From positions 4,525,634 through 4,589,633 of the forward strand of contig JACAXG010000018.1 in the NCBI GenBank assembly GCA_018881555.1: a stretch of 64,000 nucleotides of DNA, given 5' to 3'. This document shows positions 25,001 through 37,100 of the stretch, piece by piece. The stretch's first letter is position 1. Every line of letters starts with the position of its first letter. The stretch is from Amblyornis subalaris. Lineage: Eukaryota > Chordata > Aves > Passeriformes > Ptilonorhynchidae. Made by a program: the position numbers and the translations under genes. Under the pieces are notes generated by a model that saw nothing but the letters and a program-made list of their open reading frames with translations, was not told the DNA's origin and did no database searches.

Positions 25001-27096
25001 TGGGAACGCAAGCGAGCACAAGGCACAAGGCAGGGGAAGTCTGTCCCCTATGACTTGTGGCAGTAGTCTGTGACTTTTGTTCTTGTTTGTGCCTATGAGC
25101 CTTCATGTTTGACATTTTATTTTTGCACCCTATTTTTCCTCTTTCCATGCCATCCAAAATGTTTTTCCCAGCCTGTTCTCTATTTCTCTTCTATTATTAC
25201 AAGGTTGGTAAAGCAGAATGATCTAAGACAGATGGACATTTTCCTGGTAAGGGCTGGGGAGGAATCAAGAAGAGGAAGCCTGCTTGAACTGAAAGGCATT
25301 CCTCGGGAGATGGGCATATTGCGCTAGGCATCTATCCACATCTTTAGATGCCTACATGCTTCCATATGCTGCNTTCCAGTTCAGACTCATAACTAACCCT
25401 TCAAATTGTAGGTCATCCCTGAAGACAGCTTCTAATTTATGGCTTCTGTCTTTTTTTCTTGTTTTATTTTAAGAAAACAGAGAAAATATTTCAAATAAGC
25501 CTGTACCTGAGGTGTAGGAACACTCATATCCTGAGTCTTTCAGTGTTAAATCCTGGCCATTTTTCTCTACACAGCAAGCAAACATGTTATTGTCTCCATG
25601 TTACTTGCCAACTGTAAGCAACTGGCCTCGCTTCTTGGCTCTCTGTCAAAACAAGTTCAGTCAGGTTTTATTTATTTGTGTGTTCTGGTACAGCTGGCAG
25701 TGAAACTGCTTTGCCTGCCAGCATTCTTGTTAAAATACCCCCAGCTGAGTCAAGCTACCTCAACAATACACACCTTGACCAGGTTCTAGGGCATTTTTAG
25801 GAAAAACAACCTTCCAAATAATGGGAATACTTGGAGAGACTATGTCTCAAGTCAGACACTGAGAAATAAAATTGCTCTGTCTTTTGATTTTTTGGAAATC
25901 AAACATATTGAACTTCTGGCCTTGATTATGAATACTTGATTTTTCATGAAGGCTTGAGACATGGTTGAAGAATCTGATCGCATTCAATGCAGTTATGAAG
26001 AAGATTGTTCAAACATGACTGAGTACAAACTTAAGTGAATGAGACTGTTAAATGTCAGCACTGCTAATGTTTTCTCAGAAATATTTAGTTAATGTCCTTT
26101 CCCGCAGGCTGACTGATTCCTTTGGGCACCATCAGCCATTCTGGTACTGGGAATCAGAAGTTCAGACCTCTCAAAAAATTGTCGGGTCACTTTCCCCTTC
26201 TTACACAACAATGTAAAGCCATATGAAGATTTCTGGATTGTGTAGCTAACCCAAGCAGTGTGGTGGTGGCCAGCTGTGGTCTTGATTCATTAGAGTAAGG
26301 CATGGTCTTACAGGTGGAGCTCTGGAAGTCCAGCATAGCCCACGTAACAAGCTGGGAGATGCATAAAGCTGTGGCCAACAGTGAGATTTCAAACGAATGT
26401 TGAAGGTGTCTCTGTCTGCTTCTCATCATGACTGATTACCTCCTTCTTCACCTTATTTCTCCTACCACAGCTCCTGGATGGGAGAGTCGGGGAAGGTCTC
26501 ACAGGGAGAGTTCATGATAGCGATGTGAGGTAGTACTGGCCTTTGCTTTTGGAAGACCAGAGGACGTGTAGACTATCTTGTTCTTCACCACTAACACATT
26601 GCCAGTGCTGCAGACAGAAAGGGCCCACAAGTATCACAACTTCTCATCTACATCTTTTTGCACAAGGAAGTTAAAAGCCATCTTCTTCTACACTCAAACA
26701 GCTGCATGTATGTACTGGAAGTGAATTCAAAGTTAGCAAGGAAAGACAAAAGTAAGAACACAGCCAGGATAACTTGTGGCTAATAGCTACTGGCACTTGA
26801 CACAGTATTTTATTTATAACAGATTCATGGGAAATCTTCTAGGATTGTTTCAAAACAATGCCAATTAGTAAATTTTAGAATTAGCCCTACATAGTTGAAC
26901 ACGTAAGAAGGATTAGATCATATACCAGAAAGTCTCGAAACTGGGAATTTCTTACAATCGCTTAATTNCTAAGTTTAAAAAAATGTTATACCATTAATGA
27001 AATGAGATTTCATAATGCCTTGATAATAAAGAGCCTCGGCTGAGCACCTAGCTTCAGTGGGAATCTAACTTACAGTGTATGTTCTCAAGAAAGATC
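22064..27096. other. Gene-free interval
   Basis: Unique-looking sequence with mixed GC content. GC-richer stretches occur at about 22740-23060 and 24350-24450. No gene, repeat family or RNA was recognised. Confidence 0.5.
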
Positions 27097-27640
27097 ATAG
27101 AATCATAAAATAGTTTGTGTTGGAAGGGACTTTTAAAAGGCATCTAGTCCAACCCCCCTGCAATGATCAGGGACATCTTCAACTAGATCGGGTTTCTTAG
27201 ATTCCCATTCAACTTGGCCTTGAAAGTTTCCAGGGAGAGGGCATTGACCTCCTCTCTGGACAACCTGTTCCATTCTTTTGCCACCATCATTATAAAAAAA
27301 TTTCTTCCCTCTATCTAGTTTAAATCCACCCTATTTTAGTGTAAAGCCATTACCCCTTGTCCTATCACAACAAGCCCTACTAAAAAGTCTGTTGCCATCT
27401 TTCTCCTAAGTACCACATAAGTACTGACTCTCTCAGCCCGTCTTCACAGGAGAGGTGCTCCAGACCGNTGATCATCTTTGTGGCCTCCTCTGAACCTGCC
27501 CTAGCACATCCATGTCTTTCCTCTGCTGGGGATCCCACTTCTGGACACAGCACTTCAGGTGAGATCTCACAAGAGTGGAGTAGAGGGGCAGAAGCACCTC
27601 CCTTCACCTGCTGGCCATGCTGCTTTTGATTCTTTACATC
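27097..27640 (-). mobile_element. CR1 LINE fragment, minus strand
   Basis: Begins ATCATAGAATCATAAAATAG then TTGGAAGGGACTTTTAAAAGG and ATCTAGTCCAACCCCCCTGC, the reverse complement of a CR1 tail. It continues through CTACTAAAAAGTCTGTTGCC and GGGGATCCCACTTCTGGACA. The 5' boundary near 27640 is approximate. Confidence 0.88.
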
Positions 27641-27779
27641 TGCCACCTTAACAGANTGCAACAAGGTCCAGAAAAGCTTATTTAGTGTTTTTCCAAGATC
27701 AAATGAATGAGATGACTTTAAGAACAGTGACAGAACAAAGGAATCTGCCACTCACTTAGAAAATCTGTTCCAGAAACCA

Positions 27780-27893
27780 CTCTGAGCAATCTAGTCTAGT
27801 GAAAAGTGTCCCTGCCCACAGCAGGGAGGTTGGAACTAGATGGTCTTTAAGATCCCTTCCAACACAGATTATCATATGATTCTATGACTAGAA
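27780..27893 (+). mobile_element. Short CR1 3' end, plus strand
   Basis: A severely 5'-truncated CR1 with GAGGTTGGAACTAGATGGTC, TTAAGATCCCTTCCAACACA and an ATGATTCTATGA tail. It lies about 140 bp from the minus-strand copy at 27097-27640, with the two 3' tails pointing outward. Confidence 0.85.
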
Positions 27894-30117
27894 CTCATCA
27901 GCATGTCCATCATCTTCCAGTGAATGCCTTGATGTGCACTCTTGCTTTACTCAGTGGATTTGAAACCTATTGAAATGTGGTTTCCTAAACCTGGAATACC
28001 ATTATTCTAACCCTGTGTTTATATCAGTTTCATTATTATTTTTGGTGAGGGCTATGATGAAGATGTCTATTATTGTTCTGAAGAAGAATACCATGTGCTT
28101 ATTGTGCTTATTCTGGCTTTCAGTTTTTGGAAAAATACATTGAAATCCTCAAATGTTGGTTTTCCCTGGAGAAAAATTACTTGGCATATATAAATGGCTT
28201 TGTTTCCTACCCCAGTTTANGGACAAAAGTTTTTATCTTTGAAAAGGACAACCAGAAGCCAAGAACAAAGTGTAAGTTATGATTCATGTTCTGCCTCCCA
28301 GTTAACTCTCTGTGAACAAATATTTCACTGCAAGGTAGGTGACTCCTGAGAAAGTGATCTGGGAGGTCCATTATACCCTCTAACTTCATAAACTCCTGTG
28401 AACTGAAATCTCTGATTTTGGCCTCCTAATTCGACATGAAATTTAAAAAGTCAGGTCATATGTTCTTTTCCACCACAGTGGTGCTATTAGAGCACTCATT
28501 GGAAAATGGGGGACGTGGGTTCAATCAACAGTGTATACCCCTCCTTGGTCTGAGGAGATTCATACTTTCCAAGAGACTGCTGCAATAACAGNGAGGCACC
28601 TCCCCCCCTTTTAAAATGACTCTTACTATGCACAAAGAAATGCAAGAGTCTGAATTCAAAGGGCAAGACAAGTCCTGATTCTCTGGCTTAATGCATGGTT
28701 TCCTGAATGTCATTTTTTGGCTACCACTGTTGGAAGCAGCTTTCTGTGTTCCCCCCAAGACTAAATTCAGACCTGTGAATATCATCACCTGAACATTATC
28801 ACCATTTTCTCCCAATCCCAGCTCTGTTCCCCTTCCTGCAGTCCCACCATTCTGCTACACAGCCCCATCACTCCTTAAGAACCCCAACCCATAGATGAAA
28901 GCTCCATGTATTGTCCTCTATGCCTTCTCGTTCCCAAACTAGTTCTCCAAAAACAATATCCCAGCCATTTAAGGCACATCCCTATCTCAACAACCCCATT
29001 CCCCTCACCTTCCCCAAATGACATTTTTCCCATGGTCTTTTCAGAAATACATGTCCCAGACTAATTAATTTCCTGTAGGCACATGAGAAGAACAGCAGGG
29101 GAGGTCTGGGAGCTGCAGACAGCTTCACACATCAATAAGTTACTGGCCAGCCAGTGTCAGGAGCAGCTGTGTGAAGGTTTTTACTCNGATTTGTAAAATA
29201 TCCTTGACACAGGCAAAACTAGCAGTTGTTGACATTGTTTTTGCTTGGCTTACATGCAACACAGTGTGGGAACATCTAGCCTACTGATTCAGACTTTCAT
29301 CTGGCAAAGGGCAGGATTTTTTTCCAGTCCTTGATCCTTAGGTCATGTCTGCTTCTTATCCACCAGCTTTGTGTAGAATGCATATGCAGCCTTAAGCATG
29401 AAGTCCCTCCAAGCTGTTCCCTCCTGGCTACGTGTTTAAAGTTTTTCTTCTCTGCAGAGAGCTTTGTTGTGCCGGATTTAAGTCCTATGAAAATCCATGA
29501 GCTTTATTTGAGTACGCTCAGTAGTACATCAGAGCAAACGTCACTGTGAAGTTCGTGCTTGCAGCTAACAACTGCCTTGCAGGTATCGTTTGCTGCTCTG
29601 CTGTAATGTTAAGCATTCATATGCTAATCCATTCTTGGGGGCTGTTGTGCCTGACTGTATGGTAAGGCTTTATCAAATGACAGCAAAATTAATAGTTTGG
29701 TTTCTGCCAATTTGATGCAAGATGTCTAAAATAAAAAGCAGAATACGTATCACTGAAGAGAATTTTGGAGCATTGTTTATTTCTCTCCAAATACAGTATT
29801 TTCATGCTTTTGTCTGCATTACCACTGATACCATAACAGTTTCTAATTTCCTGCTCTGTAAAATAAAAGATTCTTCACAAAGAATGTACATGTATGTGCA
29901 TATGCTGATCTTTTTATCCTTCTTTTCTCTGTACATGTATGTGTACATGTATGTGTATATGCTGATCTTTTCCCTGCTGAATAGATCTGACCATGCCATC
30001 CATATACCAGTTGAAATATCATGAACTGCAAATAAATGTAATGGTTTGGGGGTTTAAATCAATCAGTTAATGCCAATCAGTATCACAGAGAAGAGAATGA
30101 GGAACACAATTTCTAGA
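27894..30117. other. Gene-free interval
   Basis: Nothing recognisable except a 29-bp direct repeat at 29886-29914 and 29943-29971. Confidence 0.5.
29886..29971. repeat. 29-bp direct repeat, two copies
   Basis: 29886-29914 and 29943-29971 differ at one position; an extra partial copy of the first 12 bases lies at 29931-29942. Confidence 0.93.
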
Positions 30118-30957
30118 TTCAAAGGCTCTGCAGAGGGATCTGGTCAGGCTGGATCGATGGGCTGAGGCCAATTGTGTCAGGTTCAACAAGATCAAGTGCC
30201 AGGTCCCATCCTTGGGTCACAACAACCCCAGGCAGCGCTACAGACTGGGACAGAGTGGCTGGAAAGCTGCCTGGTGGAAAAGGACCTGCAGGTGCTGTTT
30301 GACGGTGACTGACCATGAGCCAGACGTGCGCAGGTGGCCAAGAAGGCCAATGGCACCTGGCCTGTACCAGCAATAGTGTGGCCAGCAGGACCAGCACAGT
30401 GATTGTCCCCTTGTACGCAGCACTGGTGAGGCCACACCTCGAATCCTGTGTTAAGTTCTGGGCCCCTCTGCTGCAAGAAAGACATTGAGGTGCTGGAGCA
30501 AGCCCAGAGAAGGGCAACAGAGCTGATGAAGGGGATGGAGCACAAGTCCTATGAAAGGCAGCTGAAGGAGCTGGGAGTGTTTAGCCTTTAGAAAAAAGGA
30601 GGCTCATAAGGGACCTCATTGCTCTTTACAACTACCTGAAAGGAGGTGGTAGCAAGGTGGGGGTCGGTCTCTTCTCCCAGAGAACANGCGACAGAATGAG
30701 AGGAAATGATGTCAAGTTGTGGCACTGGAGATTTAGATTGGGTAGTAGCAAATCTTTCTTCACAGAAAGGGTTGTCAAGCATTGGAACAGGCTGCCCAGG
30801 AAAGCGGTGGAGTCACCATCCCTGGGAGTGTTCAAGGAACGTGTGGGCGTGACATGGTTTAGTGGTGAACATGGCAATGGTGTTAGGTGGATGGTTGGAC
30901 TGATGATCTTATCTTAAAGGTCTTTTCCAACCTTTATGATTCTATGATTCTGTGATT
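30118..30957 (+). mobile_element. CR1 LINE fragment upstream of C1QTNF7
   Basis: A 5'-truncated CR1 copy ending in the classic avian tail, with repeated ATTCTATG-like octamers at about 30937-30957. The internal order is the usual one: CTGCAGGTGCTG, GGTGAGGCCACACCTCGA, GAGAAGGGCAACAGAGCTGATGA and CACAGAAAGGGTTGTCAAGCA. It has many stops and frameshifts. It lies about 1.2 kb before the C1QTNF7 start-codon exon. Confidence 0.9.
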
Positions 30958-32141
30958 CACTGGAAAAAAAAGATATGCTGCATTTCACAGNTATTTTTCT
31001 CAATAACCCATTCTATTTCTTCTTTTTGTCCTCACAGAAACCAGTGGACTCTGATTTCCTTGAATGCTGTAAATTAGCTCTGAAGGAATGGACAACTCCA
31101 GCAAAAAAACCGACACAAGTTTTCTGAGAAGACAGCAAAGGAACTAGAAAAAAACAGCTCGACTTGCAGGTTCTCACCTGACCCATGACTGACCCTCTGC
31201 TAAGGCAACACTAATTTAAGACACCTTTGTACATCAGGTACTGCAATTACTCAGAATGTCACTGTTTGTACAGTGACTTTTCTTAGTATCCCAGTATACA
31301 ATGGAACAGAGAAATCTAATTTCCACCCAGTAGTTTACAAAAACACCCAAATACTGTATATAAAGATTTAAACAATTTTCTTGCAAGATATTGCAACACA
31401 GTTCATTGCATATGACAGCCCAATCCAGGCTTAAGAAACCCCAACCTGTTAGCAGCCCATTCACACTCCACCGTCCCCCGCAGGGCAGGGCAGCTGCCTG
31501 GTTCCGCCTGACCGATTAGGGTGAAGTGGTTATTCGTGCTGTTCCCAAGACGAACTGAAGCTGTAGCTCTCTTACTGCCATCCTCTCTGCAGGTTCAGCA
31601 AGTTCCTGCTGCAGTTATTTAAGCTGGAGATTCATATGCCACCATAAGGGCAAATTTCAAAATGAAATGAAGGTGTAAGCTTTATCCTCTCTAGAAGAGA
31701 CTGTTTCCATAGGCACATCCTCCTAGCAAAGACATAACTCCCTCCAGCAAGAGGGCTTTTCTCTGTAAAGCTTATGTAGGGCCCAAAGACAAAACAAACT
31801 ATGCAAGCAAAGGTCTTTGCAAGGAAAAAATCCAGATTCTTTTTTCATGTGTCAACGTTTGGCCCCAAAAAGCTGATATTCACCAGTTACACTATGTCAG
31901 TCTACACCTACTTATTTGAAAGACACAAGCAACATGTGCAGTGACCAGAAAAAGCTCCAAGCTGACGGAATTTCCTCTTTGCCTCCTACATGGATTTTCG
32001 TAATGCAGAAATCCCAAGTCGAGCTCTACACCTGTACCTGTGCATAAAGCATTTGTCACACTTATTTGCATATTCAGAGCCATTTGCACGTGACTAAAAT
32101 GTCATAATATGCATAGTCTTATTCATATGTATTTTTTCCAG
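30958..32141. other. Sequence immediately 5' of the C1QTNF7 start-codon exon
   Basis: Presumably intron following an unidentified non-coding first exon. The 31021-31110 stretch has a pyrimidine-rich acceptor-like CCTCACAG but no convincing donor. Nothing else is recognised. Confidence 0.45.
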
Positions 32142-32387
32142 ATCCGAGGATGTTTGTGTTGCTGTACATTACCAGTTTTGCCATCTACACAAGTGAACAA
32201 CCACTTCAAGGTCAGATCAAAGGAGAAAATTACTACACCAGATATATCTGTAGCATCCCGGGTTTGCCAGGCCCGGCGGGGCCCCCTGGAGCCAGTGGAT
32301 CCCCGGGGCCACATGGACGCATTGGTCTTCCAGGAAGAGACGGTAGAGATGGCAGGAAGGGAGAAAAAGGTGAAAAAGGGAGCGCAG
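32142..32387 (+). CDS. C1QTNF7: C1QTNF7 coding exon 1 (start codon exon)
   Basis: A T-rich acceptor ending in CAG precedes 32142. The ATG is at 32150, with A at -3, a good start context. It encodes the signal peptide and the first 14 collagen triplets (residues 1-79 plus one base of codon 80). The donor GTACTG follows 32387. The start is supported by the [12 protein letters not shown] signal peptide, nearly the same as in mammals. Eight bases of 5' UTR lie in this exon, so at least one upstream non-coding exon must exist. Confidence 0.95.
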
Positions 32388-33762
32388 GTACTGAATATTT
32401 GTGTGACCTAACACAGTAGTACAAGAAAGCAAGACCTTTCATCATCACTGTTTTACACATGTATATATATATATCTATATATANATATATGATGAATGTC
32501 TGCATGTGCCTGTGTGGGTTTAAGTGTGATGCATGTGTAAATATAGTGAAAGAAAATATGCAGATATATTTTAGATATGTCTAATATGCACATATTGATA
32601 TCAATGTAAAGAAATGTAAATGCACAACCTTCCTTCACACAGATGCTAAGAAAAAGTTTGGGAAGAATGAAGCATGTGTGGTGTCAAATAAATAGTCTCA
32701 CCTGTGCCATTAGCCAGGAGTAAAAGATTAACAGGTACTTAGTATGCACTAAAAATGCTCTAATTGTAGGAAATATTTAGTGCACAAGTATCATTACATA
32801 GGTAGCTGTGCTGCTGCCCTTCCCATCAGCAGTGCCTGTAGTTCAAGCAGCAATAGACTGATTACATATAAAATTTTTTACTGTGTAATCGAGACATATG
32901 AAGAAAAGTAGGAATATAAAAACAAAGGACCTGCAGGCTATGAAGCCTGGTCATTTGTTCCAACCTGGCATTCCTTTTGCAAACTTACTAGAAGAATTTG
33001 AAAGTATTTCTGCAGTATTTTGAAATTCTGACCGTGTTTTTCTTGTTTGTTCAGGCACACACAGTAGCCCACACAATGATTTATTGAGGTGATATGTGCA
33101 ACGATTAACTAACTTGAAATGTTTTTGAAGGTTTAAGAGGAAAGACTGGGCCATTAGGACCAGCTGGAGAGAAAGGAGACCAAGGTCAGTCTGGTAAAAA
33201 AGGACCTGGAGGATTGACTGGTGCCAAAGGTGAAGTAGGTCCAGCTGGACCACCTGGACCTAAGGGAGATAAAGGAGACCGAGGAGAGCCAGGTGCACCA
33301 GGGGTCTGTAAGTGTGGAAAGATAGTGCTGAAATCTGCCTTTTCTGTTGGCATCACCACAAGCTACCCAGAGGAAAGATTACCAATTGTATTCAATAAAG
33401 TCCTCTTCAATGAGGGGGAGCATTACAACCCATCCACAGGGAAGTTCATTTGTGCCATCCCAGGGATTTATTATTTTTCTTATGATATCACCTTAGCAAA
33501 CAAGCATCTTGCNATTGGGCTGGTTCACAACGGGAAGTACCGGATCAAGACTTTTGATGCGAACACAGGCAACCACGACGTAGCTTCTGGATCCACAGTG
33601 ATCTACCTTCAGCCAGAAGACGAAGTATGGCTTGAGATCTTCTACACTGATCAAAATGGCCTCTTTTCTGATCCAACGTGGGCAGACAGTTTGTTTTCTG
33701 GATTTCTCTTATACGTTGACACAGATTACCTTGATGCTTTATCAGATGAAGATGATCTCTGA
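32142..33762 (+). CDS. C1QTNF7: C1QTNF7 (CTRP7), complete coding region in two exons
   Basis: C1q and TNF related protein 7, a secreted member of the adiponectin-like CTRP family thought to form trimers and larger oligomers in plasma. Joining 32150-32387 to 33131-33762 gives 289 residues, the same length as I recall for the human protein. In order: a signal peptide (about residues 1-16), a short N-terminal segment with Cys34, an uninterrupted Gly-X-Y collagen domain from Gly38 to about residue 137, a Cys-Lys-Cys hinge (Cys139, Cys141), and a C1q globular domain from about 145 to the end. The globular domain shows the family pattern ([37 protein letters not shown]) and ends in an acidic tail. 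The next gene downstream is CC2D2A on the same strand, as in other vertebrates. Non-coding first exons probably lie upstream but were not identified. The family and symbol are secure; the in vivo function is known only from mammals. Confidence 0.97.
32388..33130 (+). other. C1QTNF7: C1QTNF7 intron between the two coding exons
   Basis: A 743-bp GT-AG intron. It contains a short TA-rich microsatellite at about 32461-32490 next to the donor side, with one N inside it. Nothing else is recognisable. Confidence 0.9.
33131..33762 (+). CDS. C1QTNF7: C1QTNF7 last coding exon
   Basis: The acceptor TTTTTGAAG is followed by GTTTAAGAGG; the first two bases complete a glycine codon split by the intron, keeping the Gly-X-Y register intact. 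A perfect branch-point-like CTAAC lies at 33109-33113, 18 bases before the acceptor, which helps explain the weak pyrimidine tract. The exon carries the rest of the collagen domain and the whole C1q domain and ends in TGA at 33760-33762. The ambiguous base at 33513 falls in a GCN codon and is silent (Ala in all cases). Confidence 0.96.
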
Positions 33763-34150
33763 AGCAGATTATGTCAAGTGACATTCAAACTGGATGCCCC
33801 AGCACAGGATTTTATCCAGCTGTGCGGGGAACACAAAGTTGAAATTATAAAAAAAAAAACCTGGGAGTTCATTCCTGCTTTGATAGGAACCAAATCTGAG
33901 CTCTTAAGGATGTTTCTAGAATCTAAACTGGATTTTTTAACAAAGAGCAGGGATATCAAAAGGAACTGTAATTAAGAAGAGACTGTCACTCCAGGACAGA
34001 CTCTTCCCTAAAGTTATGTTTATAATACTATTTAAACAAATTTAAGATACTGTACATTGGATTTTATATAAAGTGTATTAAGTTGCAATTTAGAATGGAT
34101 ATTTTGTATATGGCATTAAAGGAAAATTGAACAATTGACTGCAATATCAT
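33763..34150 (+). other. C1QTNF7: C1QTNF7 3' UTR (shortest form)
   Basis: Sequence after the stop codon. The first plausible polyadenylation hexamer is ATTAAA at 34115-34120, with further ATTAAA copies at 34178 and 34196. The end at about 34150 is inferred from the first hexamer; a longer UTR using the later sites is equally possible and cannot be told apart without transcript data. Confidence 0.5.
34115..34120 (+). terminator. C1QTNF7: Candidate C1QTNF7 poly(A) signal
   Basis: ATTAAA hexamer about 350 bases after the stop codon, the first in the UTR; T-rich sequence follows at 34149-34163. Confidence 0.45.
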
Positions 34151-37100
34151 TTTTGGTCATTTTAAGACAGGCAATACATTAAAAACAGACAAAACATTAA
34201 ATTTTTTGAAGGAGAGGAATTAAATAGGAATGACTGCTTCAGGATGCCACTGTACAAGTCACAAGGACAGTCCCATCTGATATGTACACCAACAAATAGC
34301 ATTTATAGCTAAGCAACCTCCCAATGAAGTACATTAAGATTTGTACTAGCTGAAGACTACTCAATAGCAGCCATAAAAGACCAGAACAAAGTTATCAAAC
34401 ATATCAAGAAATTAAAAACTGGGAGATTTGAAAAAGTGGAGATAGACAGTCAGTATTCAATGTGGATATTTTCAGTGTAATTCCAAGTGGGTTTGCTATT
34501 CTTTCAACGCTATCTAGTATCTTTATGAGAAATGTGGAAAAAAAGTATAAACTTTGCTGAAGAAAACTGTGGATACCAAAAAATGACAGGACAGTAATCA
34601 GTAATGAGAGTAAACTATATGAAACAAAGTGAGTCACATTATTAAAGCAAAAGTTATACTTCAATGTGGCCAAATGCAATGAAATAAACATAGGTCTCAC
34701 ACAAGATGAAAAACTGCATTCAGGAAATCAATTAACTTGGAAAAGGTACATGGAACCTCATGGATCATCAGCTACATAGGAGTAATATAAGTAGGCTGTT
34801 GCTACAGCCCTTTGGATGTATGATAAATGGAATTTAAAGTAGAGATAAATAGTAGTTACCTAGGAAGCTACTACTTCTGTCAGTGTTTCAAAAACGTGAA
34901 AGTTGGGAAAAAATATTTATATTTCTATTCATGTGGATTACACAAGAGATGTAACAAGGTCAATTTACTTTTCTTGTCAATGAAGTTAAGAGGTGATTTA
35001 ATCACAGTCTGCAGGTACCCATCTGGAGATAAAATTTCTGGTAGTAGCTGGCACTTCCCTCTAACAGATAGGAGCAGAGCAAGATCCATCAGTGAGAAAC
35101 TGTATCAATCCCCACTGGGATTTTACCAGCAGCAGCAACCAACCACTGCAAAAATATCTAGGAACATCATGAGTTCTCCAGCATTCAACACCAGTAAAGA
35201 CTGGCAATCTTTCATTAGGTGCTCTTACTTTCCAAGAATTTACAATCTTTTATTCACCCCAGATTTACAGAGACCCACTATTTCTAACAGTTATTCAGAT
35301 GATGTCCAATGCTAATGGACTCTTGAACCCACTTTAGTTATGACCAAGGCAGAGGGAAATTTCTATTTTTTTTTTCTGTGTACTTGGCCGAATTAAGAAA
35401 GTTACAACCAGATAAAATGACACAAAAATACTGCTGATATTGCAGAACAAGCTCTACAGTTATGTACGGAACTTTAGCCTGTGCACCCTGTATCCATGTC
35501 CTCATTTCCTCCCACATTAGCATGCATGGTTTGAGTATATGACTGCTGCTTTATGCAGTGAAGAGGTGCAAAGGCCTGATCACAAATCAAACTGGCAATG
35601 CTTGTACAACCATTATTTTATTTGACATTGAGAGATGCGTGATAGAAGACAAAAGCAGATTATTTTTCTAACTAGACATCTAATTTATTAGTGTCATAAA
35701 AGGGCTGCTTTCTGTGAAAAATACTGAAGAGAACACTTAGAGATTCAGTTTGTCACCCTGCTGTACAATCATTTATACATCTGCAAATTAAGCACAATAT
35801 GAGTGCAAAATGCAGCCCAGTCATCATTTACAATAATGATTGATGCTGATGCTTCACAGCCATCAGTGCCTATATGAGGCACAAAGACCATCAGCATTGT
35901 TCAGAGCTGCCTGCACTGAATTCCACAGGACAGCACGGAGGATCATATGAGGCCCATGACTTCCAGGAAGCATAATTCAATAGATGCAGGATTGAACCTA
36001 TAATACATATCATGCAGCAAAAGCAACGAATAAAAGTATTTAATTAGATGATTATCTTAGAAAATATGGAAATAGGTTTCTGACATTTGAATCAGTACAA
36101 AGTTTATGTTAAGAGTAACTAGTCAGTTTTATTAGAATTAGAAAATCTGATAAACCCAAGCTTAAGGAGAGAGTATGACCGATTTTCTTCAGACTCTACA
36201 GAAACATATTTGGTAGTTATAATACATCTGGAAAATTTCAGCCAAAACTAATCTTTCTCAATTAAACAGAGAAAATATACAGCTTTATAGTGAAACGCAT
36301 CTGGTTGGAATCCTAACTATAAGCAAACTGCTCNCATGTAATAATCTGTAAAAATGAATTCAATATAAAAGAGATATTTTAACCACACCTATATTGAAAA
36401 TGACACCATGGGAATAAGTAAACCAAGAGTTACTGTTTTCTTTTTCTTAGCAATTTTAGATTCATATTCGTACAATGATAGAAAAGTATTAGCTTCCCAA
36501 AGTTTTCTCATTTGGATTCTATAGTTTTTTGAACAGTTTAATATTCTGGCATGAAGAGTTAAAAGTAAGTAATTCTACTGAATTATTCCTATAGGTTTTG
36601 GCAAGAAGAATCCTTTTACTACACATATGGACAATATATGTATACAAGTACCATGTGTCCTTGCCCTCATTAAGGGTCTCAAGACAGTATCCTAAAGTAA
36701 ATCATTGCTATTGCTAGTATATGATTTGAAAATAGATCAACTCTGACGACATGATATTGCATTTGGGGTATTTATCTGTCTAAATTTGAATTTATATGGA
36801 AAATATCTTGGGCTGATGTCTTCCCACTATTCACACCAGTACATAGGGAGGTCTGGTTGGTTTCAAAACGTTGTAGGATAACAAAGAGCAAAATCTCTTT
36901 GGGATAAAATTTGAAATTAATCAATGATTTCTACACAACATATTGGTCATTCTACACATGCCATAATGCCATGTAAAATTAGGCATATAGATCAAATTAG
37001 TCATCTACACTTTTCCTACAGTCAACAGAGAGAATTAAGTGTCACCAGGAGAAACTCCCAGGAAGAAGCATGTCTTTACTGCAGCACCAACTCTTAGGCT

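Noticed and set aside
29722..30024. 100-codon frame with repeated MYVHM-like segments
   Set aside because: The apparent peptide repeat comes from the 29-bp direct repeat and TGTATG-rich DNA.
34827..35315. 162-codon plus-strand frame downstream of C1QTNF7
   Set aside because: No similarity recognised, low-complexity composition and no conserved motif; probably chance.
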